Source: Streptomyces griseoaurantiacus
Lineage (GTDB): Bacteria; Actinomycetota; Actinomycetes; Streptomycetales; Streptomycetaceae
Length of the DNA stretch: 64,000 nt
Assembly: GCA_014656015.1 (NCBI GenBank)
Contig: BNBP01000014.1
Location: 1 to 64,000, forward strand
Direction: 5' to 3'
The notes below the pieces were generated by a model. That model had not been told where the DNA came from. It saw only the letters and a list, made by a program, of their open reading frames with translations, and did not search any database. Position 1 is the stretch's first letter, and every line of letters starts with the position of its first letter. Below are positions 24,871-35,470 of this stretch, one piece after another. The position numbers were made by a program, and so were the translations under genes.

Positions 24871-27840
24871 TCAGCCCTTGTCCAGGTAGCGCTCCCGGTC
24901 CTCGTCGAGGAGCGCGTCCAGCGCCGTGCGCAGGGCCGGGACGCTCTCCAGCGCCGGATCCGCCGCCACCAGCTCCGTCGCCTCCTGCCGCGCCTCGGCG
25001 ATGATCTCCTCGTCCTCGATGACGGCGAGCACCCGCAGGCTGGAGCGGGCCCCGGACTGCGCCTGGCCCAGCACATCGCCCTCACGGCGCTGTTCGAGGT
25101 CGATGCGGGAGAGTTCGAAGCCGTCCTGAGTGGCGGCGACCGCGCCGAGCCGCTGCCGGGCCGCGCTCGCCTCCGGCATCTCGGTGACCAGCAGGCACAC
25201 TCCGGGTGCCGCACCGCGGCCCACCCGGCCGCGCAACTGGTGGAGCTGGGAGACGCCGAACCGGTCGGCGTCCATGATCACCATCGCGGTGGCGTTGGGG
25301 ACGTTGACCCCGACCTCGATGACGGTGGTGGCGACCAGCACGTCCGTCTCGCCCGCGGCGAAGCGCCGCATCACGGCGTCCTTGTCCTCGGGCGGCATAC
25401 GGCCGTGCAGCACCTCGACCCGCAGACCCCGCAGCGGCCCCGCGACGAGCTGCTCCGCGACGTCCAGCACCGCGAGCGGGGGACGCCGCTCGCCCTCGGC
25501 GGCCGCCTTCTTCCTGACCTCGTCCGCCTCGTCGCCGATGCGCGGGCACACCACGTACGCCTGGTGGCCGTTCTCCACCTCCTCCCGCACCCGTTCCCAG
25601 GCGCGGGCCAGGAAGTGGGGCTTGTCGGCGGCCGGGACGACATGGCTGGCGATCGGCGAGCGGCCCGCCGGGAGCTGGTCGAGGACGGACGTCTCCAGAT
25701 CGCCGAAGACCGTCATGGCGACCGTGCGGGGGATCGGCGTGGCGGTCATCACCAGCAGGTGCGGCGGCTGTTCGCCCTTGCCGCGCAGGGCGTCCCGCTG
25801 CTCCACCCCGAACCGGTGCTGCTCGTCGACGACGACCAGGCCCAGGTCGTGGAAGCGCACCGCGTCCTCGATGAGGGCGTGCGTGCCGATGACGATGCCG
25901 GCCTCGCCCGTGACCAGGTCGAGCAGGGCCTGCCGGCGGGCCGCCGTCCCCATCGAACCGGTGAGCAGGACCACCTTGGTGGCGTGCTCGGCGCCGCCCA
26001 GCATGCCGCCCTGGGCGAGGTCGCCCATCATCTCGGTGACCGACCGGTGGTGCTGCTGGGCGAGCACCTCGGTGGGCGCCAGCATGGCGGCCTGCCCGCC
26101 ACAGTCCACGACGGCGAGCATCGCGCGCAGCGCGACCATCGTGTTGTGGGTGACCGTGAAGTGGTCGGTCACATAGGCGTGCTCGGGGTGGGCGACGCTG
26201 AGGCACTGCACGGGCCCCCGGCCCACGTACTCCACGGCCAGGATCGCGCGGTGGAAGGTGCCGGGCCCGGCGGCGGGGTCGAGCTCGGGCGGCAGGGCGA
26301 GCGACACTCCCTCGGGGGTCACCCTGGCCAGACCGCCCAGGGAACGCGTCAGCCAGGCCACGTCCTCCGTGAGCCGGCGGGAGGGAAGGCGCAGCTCCCC
26401 GCGCGGGGCGGCGCCGCCGGACGTGTCCGGGCCGCCGGACGTGTCCAGCAGGCCCCTCAGCAGCGCCAGGCGGTTCTCGACCGTGGTGTGCTTGTAGGCG
26501 TCCGCCAGGTGCGGTGGGGCGTTGGGGCCGGTCAGGGCGGCCCCCAGGGCGTAGGGGTCCTCGGGCAGGGGGACGTCCGGGCCGAGGTCGGCCGGGGTCA
26601 CCGGGGGGATGTGCCATTTCGGGGCGCCCTCCCCGGTGCGGACGTCCAGGCGGATGTCCCGGGCGGTCCTGACCCGCAGCGGCGCCGAGGGACCGGTGGA
26701 GACGATCCACAGGTGCTCCTCGTCGCACTCGACCGAGGTGCCGTCGCTCAGCACCAGCCGCCACACGTCCCGTTCGCCCTGCGGGAAGACGCCGTCGACC
26801 GGGGCGACCTCGCCACCGGGCACCACGACCTCGTCACCGACCCGGATCCCGCCCATCGGGCGGAAACCCGTGGGCGTGAGCACGAGCGCGTCCAGCGGCT
26901 GCGCCTTGCCGGAGCCGACCTCGCCCTGGAGCAGCCGGTGCATGGGGTGCGCGGTGGCGAGGTCGTCGAAGATCTCCCGGGAGACCGTGCGCTGCCCCTC
27001 GGTGAGGGTGAAGGGGAGACGCGCGTCGAACGCCGTGAGGAGACCCTCCGCCTTCGGCTTCCGCGGGACCGCGCGCAGTTGGGCGTCGTCGTGCCGGCGG
27101 CGGGCCAGGGCGACCTGGAGGACGAAGGCCTCGTCCCACTTCAGCCGGGCCCGGGCGTCCTCCACGTCGGCCCGTGTACGCGGGCGGTGGATCTTCACCA
27201 GGGCCTCGGGCAGGGTGGCGAGGCCGCGGCCCGCGCGCAGGCTCTCCGGCAGCGGGTCCAGCGCCTCCTGGGCGCTGGGCAGGACCGTCTGGACCGCCTT
27301 GGCCAGCTTCCACGACTCCATCTTCGCCGTGGCCGGGTACAGCGGGATGAGCGCGCCCGCCCAGCTGTCCACCGCCTCCTCCGCACCCTCGCCCCGCAGC
27401 AACTCGTACGCCGGGTGCGCGAGTTGCAGACGGCGGTTGAAGACGGACACCTTGCCGGAGAACATCGCGCGGGTGCCCGGCAGCAGTTCCTTGTGCGGCT
27501 TGTGCACCCCGTTGCCGAAGAAGACGAGCTGCAGACGGCCGCTGCCGTCCGTGATCGTCACCTCCAGGCGCTGGCCCTTGCCCCGGGGCGCCCGGGAGGA
27601 GGCGAAGGTGTGCAGCCGGGCGTCGGCCACCTGCGCCACCACCGTGACGTGCTCGTCCATCGGCAGGTCGGCGAGGTGTGTGAGCTGGCCGCGCTCCTCG
27701 TACCTGCGCGGATAGTGGTGCAGGAGATCGCCGACGGTGTGCAGACCGAGGTGCTCGGCCATCACCTTCGCGGTGGCGGGGCCGAGCACTGACCTCAACG
27801 GCTGCTTCAGGGGTTCGTCCAGTGCGGGCACGAGATCCAT
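24871..27840 (-). CDS. recG: ATP-dependent DNA helicase RecG, precursor interrupted by an intein
   Basis: A 989-residue precursor of the fork-regressing, Holliday-junction helicase RecG. The N-terminal wedge/OB region (about 50-165) recognises branched DNA. Walker A begins GEVGSGK at residues 306-312 and is then interrupted by a 254-residue intein (313-566); the following TMVALRAM completes the P-loop. Motif II DEQH is near residue 670, with GTHALIEDAVRF, TATPIPRT and the C-terminal helicase motifs QLHQLRGRVGRG all intact. Without the intein the protein is 735 residues, normal for actinobacteria. Because the P-loop is broken until splicing, helicase activity should depend on intein removal. 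Start ATG 27840; divergent from the HSP90 gene. Confidence 0.96.
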   Translation of the reverse strand: MDLVPALDEPLKQPLRSVLGPATAKVMAEHLGLHTVGDLLHHYPRRYEERGQLTHLADLPMDEHVTVVAQVADARLHTFASSRAPRGKGQRLEVTITDGSGRLQLVFFGNGVHKPHKELLPGTRAMFSGKVSVFNRRLQLAHPAYELLRGEGAEEAVDSWAGALIPLYPATAKMESWKLAKAVQTVLPSAQEALDPLPESLRAGRGLATLPEALVKIHRPRTRADVEDARARLKWDEAFVLQVALARRRHDDAQLRAVPRKPKAEGLLTAFDARLPFTLTEGQRTVSREIFDDLATAHPMHRLLQGEVGSGKAQPLDALVLTPTGFRPMGGIRVGDEVVVPGGEVAPVDGVFPQGERDVWRLVLSDGTSVECDEEHLWIVSTGPSAPLRVRTARDIRLDVRTGEGAPKWHIPPVTPADLGPDVPLPEDPYALGAALTGPNAPPHLADAYKHTTVENRLALLRGLLDTSGGPDTSGGAAPRGELRLPSRRLTEDVAWLTRSLGGLARVTPEGVSLALPPELDPAAGPGTFHRAILAVEYVGRGPVQCLSVAHPEHAYVTDHFTVTHNTMVALRAMLAVVDCGGQAAMLAPTEVLAQQHHRSVTEMMGDLAQGGMLGGAEHATKVVLLTGSMGTAARRQALLDLVTGEAGIVIGTHALIEDAVRFHDLGLVVVDEQHRFGVEQRDALRGKGEQPPHLLVMTATPIPRTVAMTVFGDLETSVLDQLPAGRSPIASHVVPAADKPHFLARAWERVREEVENGHQAYVVCPRIGDEADEVRKKAAAEGERRPPLAVLDVAEQLVAGPLRGLRVEVLHGRMPPEDKDAVMRRFAAGETDVLVATTVIEVGVNVPNATAMVIMDADRFGVSQLHQLRGRVGRGAAPGVCLLVTEMPEASAARQRLGAVAATQDGFELSRIDLEQRREGDVLGQAQSGARSSLRVLAVIEDEEIIAEARQEATELVAADPALESVPALRTALDALLDEDRERYLDKG
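26143..26904 (-). mobile_element. Class 3 mini-intein with decayed LAGLIDADG endonuclease in RecG
   Basis: 254 codons in frame in the recG Walker A motif. The N-terminal residue is Ala (AQPLDALVLTPTGF), not Cys or Ser, so the standard first N-S shift is impossible. Intein block B is VECDEEHLWIV with His64 and Trp66; block F is PVQCLSVAHPEHAYVTDHF with Cys234; the end is VTHN (His253, Asn254) followed by extein Thr. Trp, block-F Cys and +1 Thr form the WCT set of class 3 inteins. Between blocks B and F, PYALGAALTG (117-126) and RLALLRGLLDTSG (145-157) look like the two LAGLIDADG helices, the first lacking its acidic residue, so the endonuclease is probably dead. Confidence 0.93.
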
Positions 27841-28044
27841 TGCACACCACCGCACTGACAACGGCGCACCCGGCATGCGGGACCCTCCCGCAAAGCTTCC
27901 TGGAAACCGCTGGTCAGACGGGTCGTCCGAGGCATAGCATGACGCGCTCCGGCTGCCCGCCCCGCGGTCACCGCCTCACCGGGACCGCCCTACCCCGCGC
28001 CGTCGCCCGCATCCCCACACCTCGGCACCCTCGGCGCTGCGACG

Positions 28045-29910
28045 ATGGATTCACAGATCTCACAGCCTTCCCAGCCCTCCCGGCCCGGGCCGGTGTCCCC
28101 GGCCGCCTCCGCGCCCCACACCTTCCAGGTCGACCTGCGCGGTCTCGTCGACCTGCTCTCCCACCACCTCTACTCCAGCCCCAAGGTGTACCTGCGCGAA
28201 CTGCTGCAGAACGCCGTGGACGCGATCACCGCCCGGCGCGCCGAGCAGCCGGACGCCCCGGCGACCGTGCGGCTGCACACCGGGGACGGCGAACTGCGCG
28301 TGACGGACTCCGGCATCGGGCTCACCGAACCGGAGGTGCACCAACTCCTGGCCACCATCGGCCGCAGCTCCAAGCGCGAGGACGGACTGCAGGCCGCGCG
28401 CGCCGACTTCCTCGGCCAGTTCGGCATCGGACTGCTGGCCTGCTTCGTGGTCGCCGGCCGCATCCGCGTGGTCAGCCGCAGCGCCCGCACCCCCGACGCG
28501 GACCCCGTGGAGTGGATGGCCACCGACGACGGGTCCTACACCGTGCGCACCCTCCCCGCCGAGGCGCACCCCGAGCCGGGCACCACCGTGCACCTGGTGG
28601 CACGTGCCGGTGCCGCCGACTGGCTCACCGGGGAACGGGTGCTGTCCCTGGCCCGCGACTTCGGCACGCTGCTGCCCTACGACGTCCGCGTGGACGGCGA
28701 GGCGGTCACCGAACTGCCCGCCCCCTGGGACCGCCCCCACTCCTCGCCCGCCGCCCGCCGGGTCGCCCTGGCCCGGCACTGCCACGACCTGTTCGGCTTC
28801 ACCCCGCTCGACTCCATCGTCCTCGACGTGCCGCTGGCCGGCGTCCGGGGCGTGGCCTACGTCCTGCCCACCGCCGTCAGCCCCGCCCAGCGGGCGAGCC
28901 ACCGCGTGCACCTGAAGGGCATGCTGCTCACCGAGCGCGCCGAGCAACTCCTCCCCGACTGGGCGTTCTTCGTGCGCTGCGTGCTCGACACGGACAGCCT
29001 GCGCCCCACCGCCTCCCGCGAGTCCCTCTACGAGGACGACACCCTGGCCGGAGTGCGCGAGGCCCTCGGGGAATGCATCCGCTCCTGGCTGACCGGCCTC
29101 GCCGCCCAGGACCCCGAACGGCTCGCCGCCTTCCTCTCCGTGCACCACCTCGGCGTCAAGTCCCTCGCACGGCACGACAGCGAGATGCTGCGCACGATGC
29201 TGCCGTGGCTGCCCTTCGAGACGACCGACGGCCGGCTCTCCCTGGAGGAGTTCGCCCAGCGCCACCCGGTCGTGCACTTCACCCGCACGGTCGAGGAGTA
29301 CCGCCAGGTCGCGCCCATCGCCTCCGCCCAGGGCATCGGCGTCGTCAACGGCGGCTACACCTACGACAGCGACCTGGTCGAGGCGCTGCCCTCGGTGCGG
29401 CCCGGCACAGCGGTCGCCGAACTCGACTCCGACACGGTCACCGCGCACCTGGACGCCGTCGACCCGGCCGAGGAACTCGCCCTGTCCGGCTTCCTCACCG
29501 CGGCGCGTGCCGCCCTGGACCCGCTGGACTGCGACGTCGCCCTGCGCGCCTTCCACCCCCTCTCCGTGCCCGCGCTGCACCTCGACGACCGCACCGCCCG
29601 CCACGAACAGGCCCGCGCCGAGGCCGAGGAACAGGCCGACGACCTGTGGGCCGGCATCCTCGGCTCCCTGCGCGGCAGCGCGCCCCGGGCCCGCCTCGTG
29701 CTCAACCACCTCAACCCGCTGGTCCGCCGCATCGCCACCCTCGGCGAGGCCGAGCTCATCGGCACCGCCGTCGAATCCCTGTACGGACAGGCGCTGCTGC
29801 GCGCCCAGCGCCCCCTGCGGCCCGCCGACTCCGCCCTGCTCAACCGCGCGTTCCTCGGCCTGCTGGAGTGGGCCACCCACACCGACACCCCGGAGGGCGG
29901 CGCCCGATGA
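28045..29910 (+). CDS. HSP90-family ATPase (HtpG-like)
   Basis: A 621-residue chaperone-type GHKL ATPase. The N-domain has the catalytic Glu52 and Asn56 in YLRELLQNAVDA, the adenine-binding Asp88 in DSGIGL and the lid/gamma-phosphate loop GQFGIGL (124-130). A middle domain with KGMLLTERAEQLLPDWAFFV and ASRESLYEDD (Arg/Glu of the HtpG-like SxRE motif) and a helical C-terminal dimerisation-like region follow. Length matches HtpG, but the sequence belongs to a divergent HSP90 subfamily and the C-terminus lacks the MEEVD tail of eukaryotic HSP90. Its stop overlaps the ATG of the TPR gene, so the two are a dedicated pair. Divergent from recG across 204 bases. Confidence 0.88.
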   Translation: MDSQISQPSQPSRPGPVSPAASAPHTFQVDLRGLVDLLSHHLYSSPKVYLRELLQNAVDAITARRAEQPDAPATVRLHTGDGELRVTDSGIGLTEPEVHQLLATIGRSSKREDGLQAARADFLGQFGIGLLACFVVAGRIRVVSRSARTPDADPVEWMATDDGSYTVRTLPAEAHPEPGTTVHLVARAGAADWLTGERVLSLARDFGTLLPYDVRVDGEAVTELPAPWDRPHSSPAARRVALARHCHDLFGFTPLDSIVLDVPLAGVRGVAYVLPTAVSPAQRASHRVHLKGMLLTERAEQLLPDWAFFVRCVLDTDSLRPTASRESLYEDDTLAGVREALGECIRSWLTGLAAQDPERLAAFLSVHHLGVKSLARHDSEMLRTMLPWLPFETTDGRLSLEEFAQRHPVVHFTRTVEEYRQVAPIASAQGIGVVNGGYTYDSDLVEALPSVRPGTAVAELDSDTVTAHLDAVDPAEELALSGFLTAARAALDPLDCDVALRAFHPLSVPALHLDDRTARHEQARAEAEEQADDLWAGILGSLRGSAPRARLVLNHLNPLVRRIATLGEAELIGTAVESLYGQALLRAQRPLRPADSALLNRAFLGLLEWATHTDTPEGGAR

Positions 29911-32900
29911 ACGACCCCACCTCCCAGGTCATGGACTTCGACACGCTCCGCCGGGCGATGGCGGACAACTACGAACAGCCTGAGGGACCCGCCCGCAACG
30001 CGCGCGCCGAGACACTGCTCGCCGAGGCGGAGAAGCTGGGCATCCCGCTCGCCCTGATCGAGGCGCTCGGACACCAGCTGAAGGTCTACAACTACAGCTC
30101 CGAGAAGGACAAGATGTTCGTCCCCTTCGCGCGCCTGCTGCGCATGTGGGACGAACACCCCGAGGACTTCGACGAGTACGAGACCCACACCCTGCACTGG
30201 GTCTTCAAGTGGATGACCGCCGGCATGCTCGGCCAGCCGCACATCCCGCTGGCCTCCGTCGAGAAGTGGCTCGGCGAGATGGAACACCGCTACCGGCTCG
30301 CCGGGCACTCCGAACGGGCCGTGCGCCACTGCGAGTTCAGCGTCGCCTCGCACATCGGTGACGAAGCCCGCGCCGAGCGCGCCTTCACCGCCTGGCTGGC
30401 CGCCGACCGGGACACGATGGCCGACTGCCACGCCTGCGAACTGCACGACCAGGGCTGGTGGCAGGCATGGCGGGAGAACGACGAGGAGGCCCTCTCCCTC
30501 TGGGCGCCCGTCCTGGACGGCACCCACGCCTGCGCCCACGAACCGCACGCCGTACTCGCCTCCTCCCTCCTGCCGCTGCTGCGCCTCGGCCGCGTCGACG
30601 AGGCCCGGGCCCACCACCTGCGCGGCCTGCGCCTGGTGCGCCCCATGGAGAGCATGCGCGGCTCCTACGCCGACCACGTCGAGTTCTGCGCCCTCACCGG
30701 CAACGAGGCCCGCGGCCTGGAACTCCTCGCCGAACGCCCCGCCTACTTCACCGACACCGGCGAGCCGCGCAGCCACATGGACTTCCTCGCCGTCGTCGCC
30801 CTGCTGACCGACCGCCTCGTCGCGCTCGGACACGGCGGCCGGACCGTGCCCGGACCGGCCGGGCGGGACTGGACGGCCGAGGACCTCGCCCGCCACGCCC
30901 GCGCCGAGGCGCTCGCCCTGGCCGAACGCTTCGACGCCCGCAACGGCACCCCCCACATCGGCCGCCACGTCCGCGCGCGGATGGACCGGCGGCCCCTGCT
31001 GGACCGCCTCCCGCTCGGCGTGCGCGCCCCGCGCCCCGCACACCCGGTGCCCGCACCCCGGCCCGCCGAGGCCCGCCCCGCGGACACCCCGCGGGCGGAG
31101 CCGGACCTCGCTGACCTGCTCGCCGAGGCCCGCCGGACGTCGGAGGCGATGCACCCGGACTCCCTGCGGGCCTGGGCGGCGGCCGCCCGGGCCGCCGAGG
31201 GCAGGGAACTGCCCGCCCGCGACCGCGCCGAGATAGCCGACCACGAGGCGATGGGCAGCGGCCCCGAGGGCGCCGGCCTGTTCGAACGCGCCGCCGACCT
31301 CTACGAGGAGGCCGGCGAGAAGGGCGAGGCCCTGGCCGCACGCGCGCGGGCCGCCTTCGTGCGCGCGCTGACCACCGGCGGCGAGGAACCCCCGGCCACC
31401 GTGGAGGAACTGCGCCGCACCGTCCTCGCCCTGCACGCCGAGGGCGGCACCGGGGCGTGGGAGGTGGCCTCCGTGCTCGTCTGCCGGGTCCGCGTCCTGA
31501 CACACCTGGCCCTCGCGGACCACGCCCCGCACGAGCACGACCACACCGGCGGGGCCGGCGACCCGGAGCACCCGGACGGTCCCGCCGACGCGGAGGAGGC
31601 CCTGCGGGCCGCCCGCGAGGCCGCCGAGGAACTGCTGGAGTTCACCGGCCCGCACACCGCACAGCCACGCCTCGCCTCCCGGGCCGCCGAGGCCCGGGCG
31701 ACCCTCGGTGAACTCGCCGCCCACGCCGGGGACCTGGAGGCCGCCGGCGCACTGCTCACCCGGGCGGTCGAGGAGTACCTGGCGGCGGGACAGCCGTGGT
31801 TCGCGGTGGACCACGAGACGAGACTGGCCGCGCTCGCCCGCGCCCTCGGCGACACCGAGGCCGCCGAACGGGCCGTCCGCGCCGCCCTCGAACACGGCGC
31901 CGGCCACCTGGACGCCCTGGGACAGGCCCAGTCGCGCCTCCGGCTCGCCGAGATCCTGGGCGAGAAGGGCGAGTTCCCCGAAGCCGCCGAACACGCACTG
32001 GAGGCGGCCCACTGGGCCGACGAGGCGGGCGAGGCACGCACCCTGGGCGCCTGGGCACGCCACCTGCTGGGCGGCTTCCTGCTCCGCCGGGGGCGCGCCG
32101 CCGAGGCCGCCGAGGTACTGGAGTCCGCACTGCCCGACCTCGACGCCGGGACGCACGGCGACGGGGCCGTCGTACAGACCCTGTGGTGGCTCGGCGACTG
32201 CCACACCGAACTCGGCGAGCACCGGCAGGCCGCCGAGCGGTGGCTGCGGGCCGCCGAGACCGCGCGGCACTGGCCCGAGCAGCGCGACCACGCGATGCTC
32301 GCGCACCTGGCCGCCGAGGCACTGGGCCGGGCCGGACTGCCCGAGGAGGCCGAGCGGGCCTACGTACGGGCCGCGGAACTGTGGCGGACCGAGGGCAACC
32401 CCCACGGCGTGGTCCGCGCGCTGCGCGCCCGCGCCTGGCTCGCGGCCGACGGGGAGGGCGCCGACGGGGGACCGGCGCGGGCGCGGGACCTGATGGACGA
32501 GGCGCTCCGGGAATGCCGCGAGGCCGCCGCGGCGGCGGACGACGAGGACGGGGCGCGCGAGCGGCTGATCGCCGAACGGGGCCACACCCACCGCCAGTTC
32601 GGGGACCTCCTCGCCCGCACCGGCGATCCCGACGACGCCGGCGACCCCGTGCTGGAGGAGGCGCTCGGACATCTGGACGAGGCCGTCGCCGTCTACGCCT
32701 CCCTCGGCGAGGACGCCGCCGACATGCGAACCGGCGCGGAACTCGCGGCCGCCTGGCTGGAGCTCGACCTCGGCCGCCGCGAGGCGGCCGGGGCGCGCGC
32801 CGGGCGGGTGCTCGCGGTGTACGGGGAGACCGCGCCGGAGGACGCCGCGCCCGGCCCCGCCTCCCACAGGCGCGCCGAGGCCCGGCGGATACGGGAGTTG

Positions 32901-32921
32901 GCGGAGCGGACCGAAGCCTGA
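29907..32921 (+). CDS. Large TPR-repeat protein coupled to the HSP90-family gene
   Basis: A 1004-residue Ala/Glu-rich helical protein with no signal or membrane segment. Residues 1-400 form a distinct helical domain with recurring Trp and His/Cys residues (LHWVFKWM, CHACELHDQGWWQAW). A Pro/Ala linker near 375-400 leads to many degenerate tetratricopeptide helices through 400-1000 (for example LAEILGEKGEFPEAAEHALEAA and TLWWLGDCHTELGEHRQAAERWLRAA, quoted in part), suggesting a superhelical scaffold. ATGA overlap with the HSP90 gene implies fixed stoichiometry. By analogy with TPR co-chaperones it may bring clients to the HSP90; this is inference. It ends 187 bases before rsmD. Confidence 0.82.
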   Translation: MNDPTSQVMDFDTLRRAMADNYEQPEGPARNARAETLLAEAEKLGIPLALIEALGHQLKVYNYSSEKDKMFVPFARLLRMWDEHPEDFDEYETHTLHWVFKWMTAGMLGQPHIPLASVEKWLGEMEHRYRLAGHSERAVRHCEFSVASHIGDEARAERAFTAWLAADRDTMADCHACELHDQGWWQAWRENDEEALSLWAPVLDGTHACAHEPHAVLASSLLPLLRLGRVDEARAHHLRGLRLVRPMESMRGSYADHVEFCALTGNEARGLELLAERPAYFTDTGEPRSHMDFLAVVALLTDRLVALGHGGRTVPGPAGRDWTAEDLARHARAEALALAERFDARNGTPHIGRHVRARMDRRPLLDRLPLGVRAPRPAHPVPAPRPAEARPADTPRAEPDLADLLAEARRTSEAMHPDSLRAWAAAARAAEGRELPARDRAEIADHEAMGSGPEGAGLFERAADLYEEAGEKGEALAARARAAFVRALTTGGEEPPATVEELRRTVLALHAEGGTGAWEVASVLVCRVRVLTHLALADHAPHEHDHTGGAGDPEHPDGPADAEEALRAAREAAEELLEFTGPHTAQPRLASRAAEARATLGELAAHAGDLEAAGALLTRAVEEYLAAGQPWFAVDHETRLAALARALGDTEAAERAVRAALEHGAGHLDALGQAQSRLRLAEILGEKGEFPEAAEHALEAAHWADEAGEARTLGAWARHLLGGFLLRRGRAAEAAEVLESALPDLDAGTHGDGAVVQTLWWLGDCHTELGEHRQAAERWLRAAETARHWPEQRDHAMLAHLAAEALGRAGLPEEAERAYVRAAELWRTEGNPHGVVRALRARAWLAADGEGADGGPARARDLMDEALRECREAAAAADDEDGARERLIAERGHTHRQFGDLLARTGDPDDAGDPVLEEALGHLDEAVAVYASLGEDAADMRTGAELAAAWLELDLGRREAAGARAGRVLAVYGETAPEDAAPGPASHRRAEARRIRELAERTEA

Positions 32922-34202
<1,281 letters not shown>

Positions 34203-34312
34203 CCGGCAGCCCGCCGGATGCGTGCGTCTCACCCGCTGTCCGGCGTCCGCCCGGGGGCCGTACAGTCGGACCGTCCGTCTCCAACACCCCTGTAGAGAGT
34301 GGCGAGCACACG

Positions 34313-35470
34313 GTGGACGTGCAGAAGAAGCTCGACGAGATCGTCGCCTCGGTCTCCGGCGCCCGGTCGATGCCCATGTCGGCCTCGTGCGTGGTCAACC
34401 GCGCGGAACTGCTCTCCCAGCTCGAGGAGGTGCGCGCGGCGCTGCCCGGCTCCCTCGCCCAGGCCGAGGAACTCATCGGCGACCGCGAGCACCTGGTGGA
34501 ACGGGCCCGCCAGGAGGCCGACCGGATCATCGAGACCGCGCACGCCGAACGCGGCTCCCTGATCTCCGACACCGAGATCGCCCGCCGCGCCCAGGCCGAG
34601 GCCGACCGCATCCTCGACGAGGCCCGCAGGGAGGCCGCGGAGGTCCGCGCCGAGGCCGACGACTACGTCGACTCCCAGCTCGCCAACTTCGAGGTCGTCC
34701 TCACCAAGACCCTCGGCTCCGTCGGCCGCGGCCGCGAGAAGCTGCTCGGCACCGGCCCCGGCCTCGACGAGAACGGCTACGAGGACGAGGACTCCCCCGA
34801 GCGCAGCCATGACCCCGAGACCCTGCGCCGGGACGCCGACGCGTACGTGGACGTCAAGCTGGGCGCCTTCGAGGCCGTCCTCGCCAAGACCCTGGACGCG
34901 GTCGGCCGCGGCCGGCAGAAGCTGCAGGGCCGCATCGCCACCGACGAACTCGGCGCCCTCGCCCTGGGCGAGGACGGCGCCCCCGCGCAGCACACCAGCG
35001 ACGCCGACTACCTCGCCGACCTCGCGGACCCCTCCGCCGCGCCCCCGCGGCAGCGCAGCGCGCCGCCCGCCCCGGCCGAGCAGCCGGCCGCCGCCGTCCA
35101 CCAGCAGGACCCGTACGGCTACGGACAGGGCGCCGACGTCTACGCCGAATCCCGGGGCACGGACGTCTACGCCGAATCCCGGGGCGCCGACGTCTACCCC
35201 GAATCCCAGGGCACCGACGCCTACGGCTACCCGCAGCAGGCGTACGCCCCGCAGGACCCGTACGGCTACGGCCAGGCCGATCCGTACGCGGCCGCCTACC
35301 CGCAGCAGGGATACGACCCGCAGGCCGCCTACGAGCAGCAGGCCCAGGCGCAGCCCTACGGGCAGGTGCCGGCCCAGGCGCCCGTCCTGGACGAGACCAG
35401 CCTCTTCGACACCAGCATGATCAGCGCCGAGCAGCTGCGCGCCTACGAGGAGGGCCGCGGCGGCCAGTAG
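34313..35470 (+). CDS. DivIVA-like/ATP-synthase-b-like coiled-coil protein
   Basis: A 385-residue cytoplasmic protein corresponding in position to S. coelicolor SCO5569. Residues 1-215 are long amphipathic helices with coiled-coil character (QADRIIETAH, RRAQAEADRILDEARREAAEVRAEADDY in part) and two related VKLGAFEAVLAKTLDAVGRG / DSQLANFEVVLTKTLGSVGRG modules. From about 240 it is low-complexity, with AESRG-type 9-residue repeats and Tyr/Gln/Gly/Pro runs like those in cell-pole scaffold proteins. A role in polar growth or division is likely by analogy with DivIVA-family proteins but unproved. GTG 34313. Confidence 0.8.
   Translation: MDVQKKLDEIVASVSGARSMPMSASCVVNRAELLSQLEEVRAALPGSLAQAEELIGDREHLVERARQEADRIIETAHAERGSLISDTEIARRAQAEADRILDEARREAAEVRAEADDYVDSQLANFEVVLTKTLGSVGRGREKLLGTGPGLDENGYEDEDSPERSHDPETLRRDADAYVDVKLGAFEAVLAKTLDAVGRGRQKLQGRIATDELGALALGEDGAPAQHTSDADYLADLADPSAAPPRQRSAPPAPAEQPAAAVHQQDPYGYGQGADVYAESRGTDVYAESRGADVYPESQGTDAYGYPQQAYAPQDPYGYGQADPYAAAYPQQGYDPQAAYEQQAQAQPYGQVPAQAPVLDETSLFDTSMISAEQLRAYEEGRGGQ
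35129..35236 (+). repeat. 27-bp tandem repeat in the DivIVA-like gene
   Basis: Four adjacent 27-base units starting at 35129, 35156, 35183 and 35210 encode GADVYAESR, GTDVYAESR, GADVYPESQ and GTDAYGYPQ. The first two differ at only a few bases; the later ones diverge. The repeats keep the reading frame. Confidence 0.85.

Noticed and set aside
27822..29906. Upstream extension of the TPR frame through the HSP90 gene
   Set aside because: The frame stays open only because of G+C bias; translation gives Arg/Pro-rich nonsense until the ATG at 29907.
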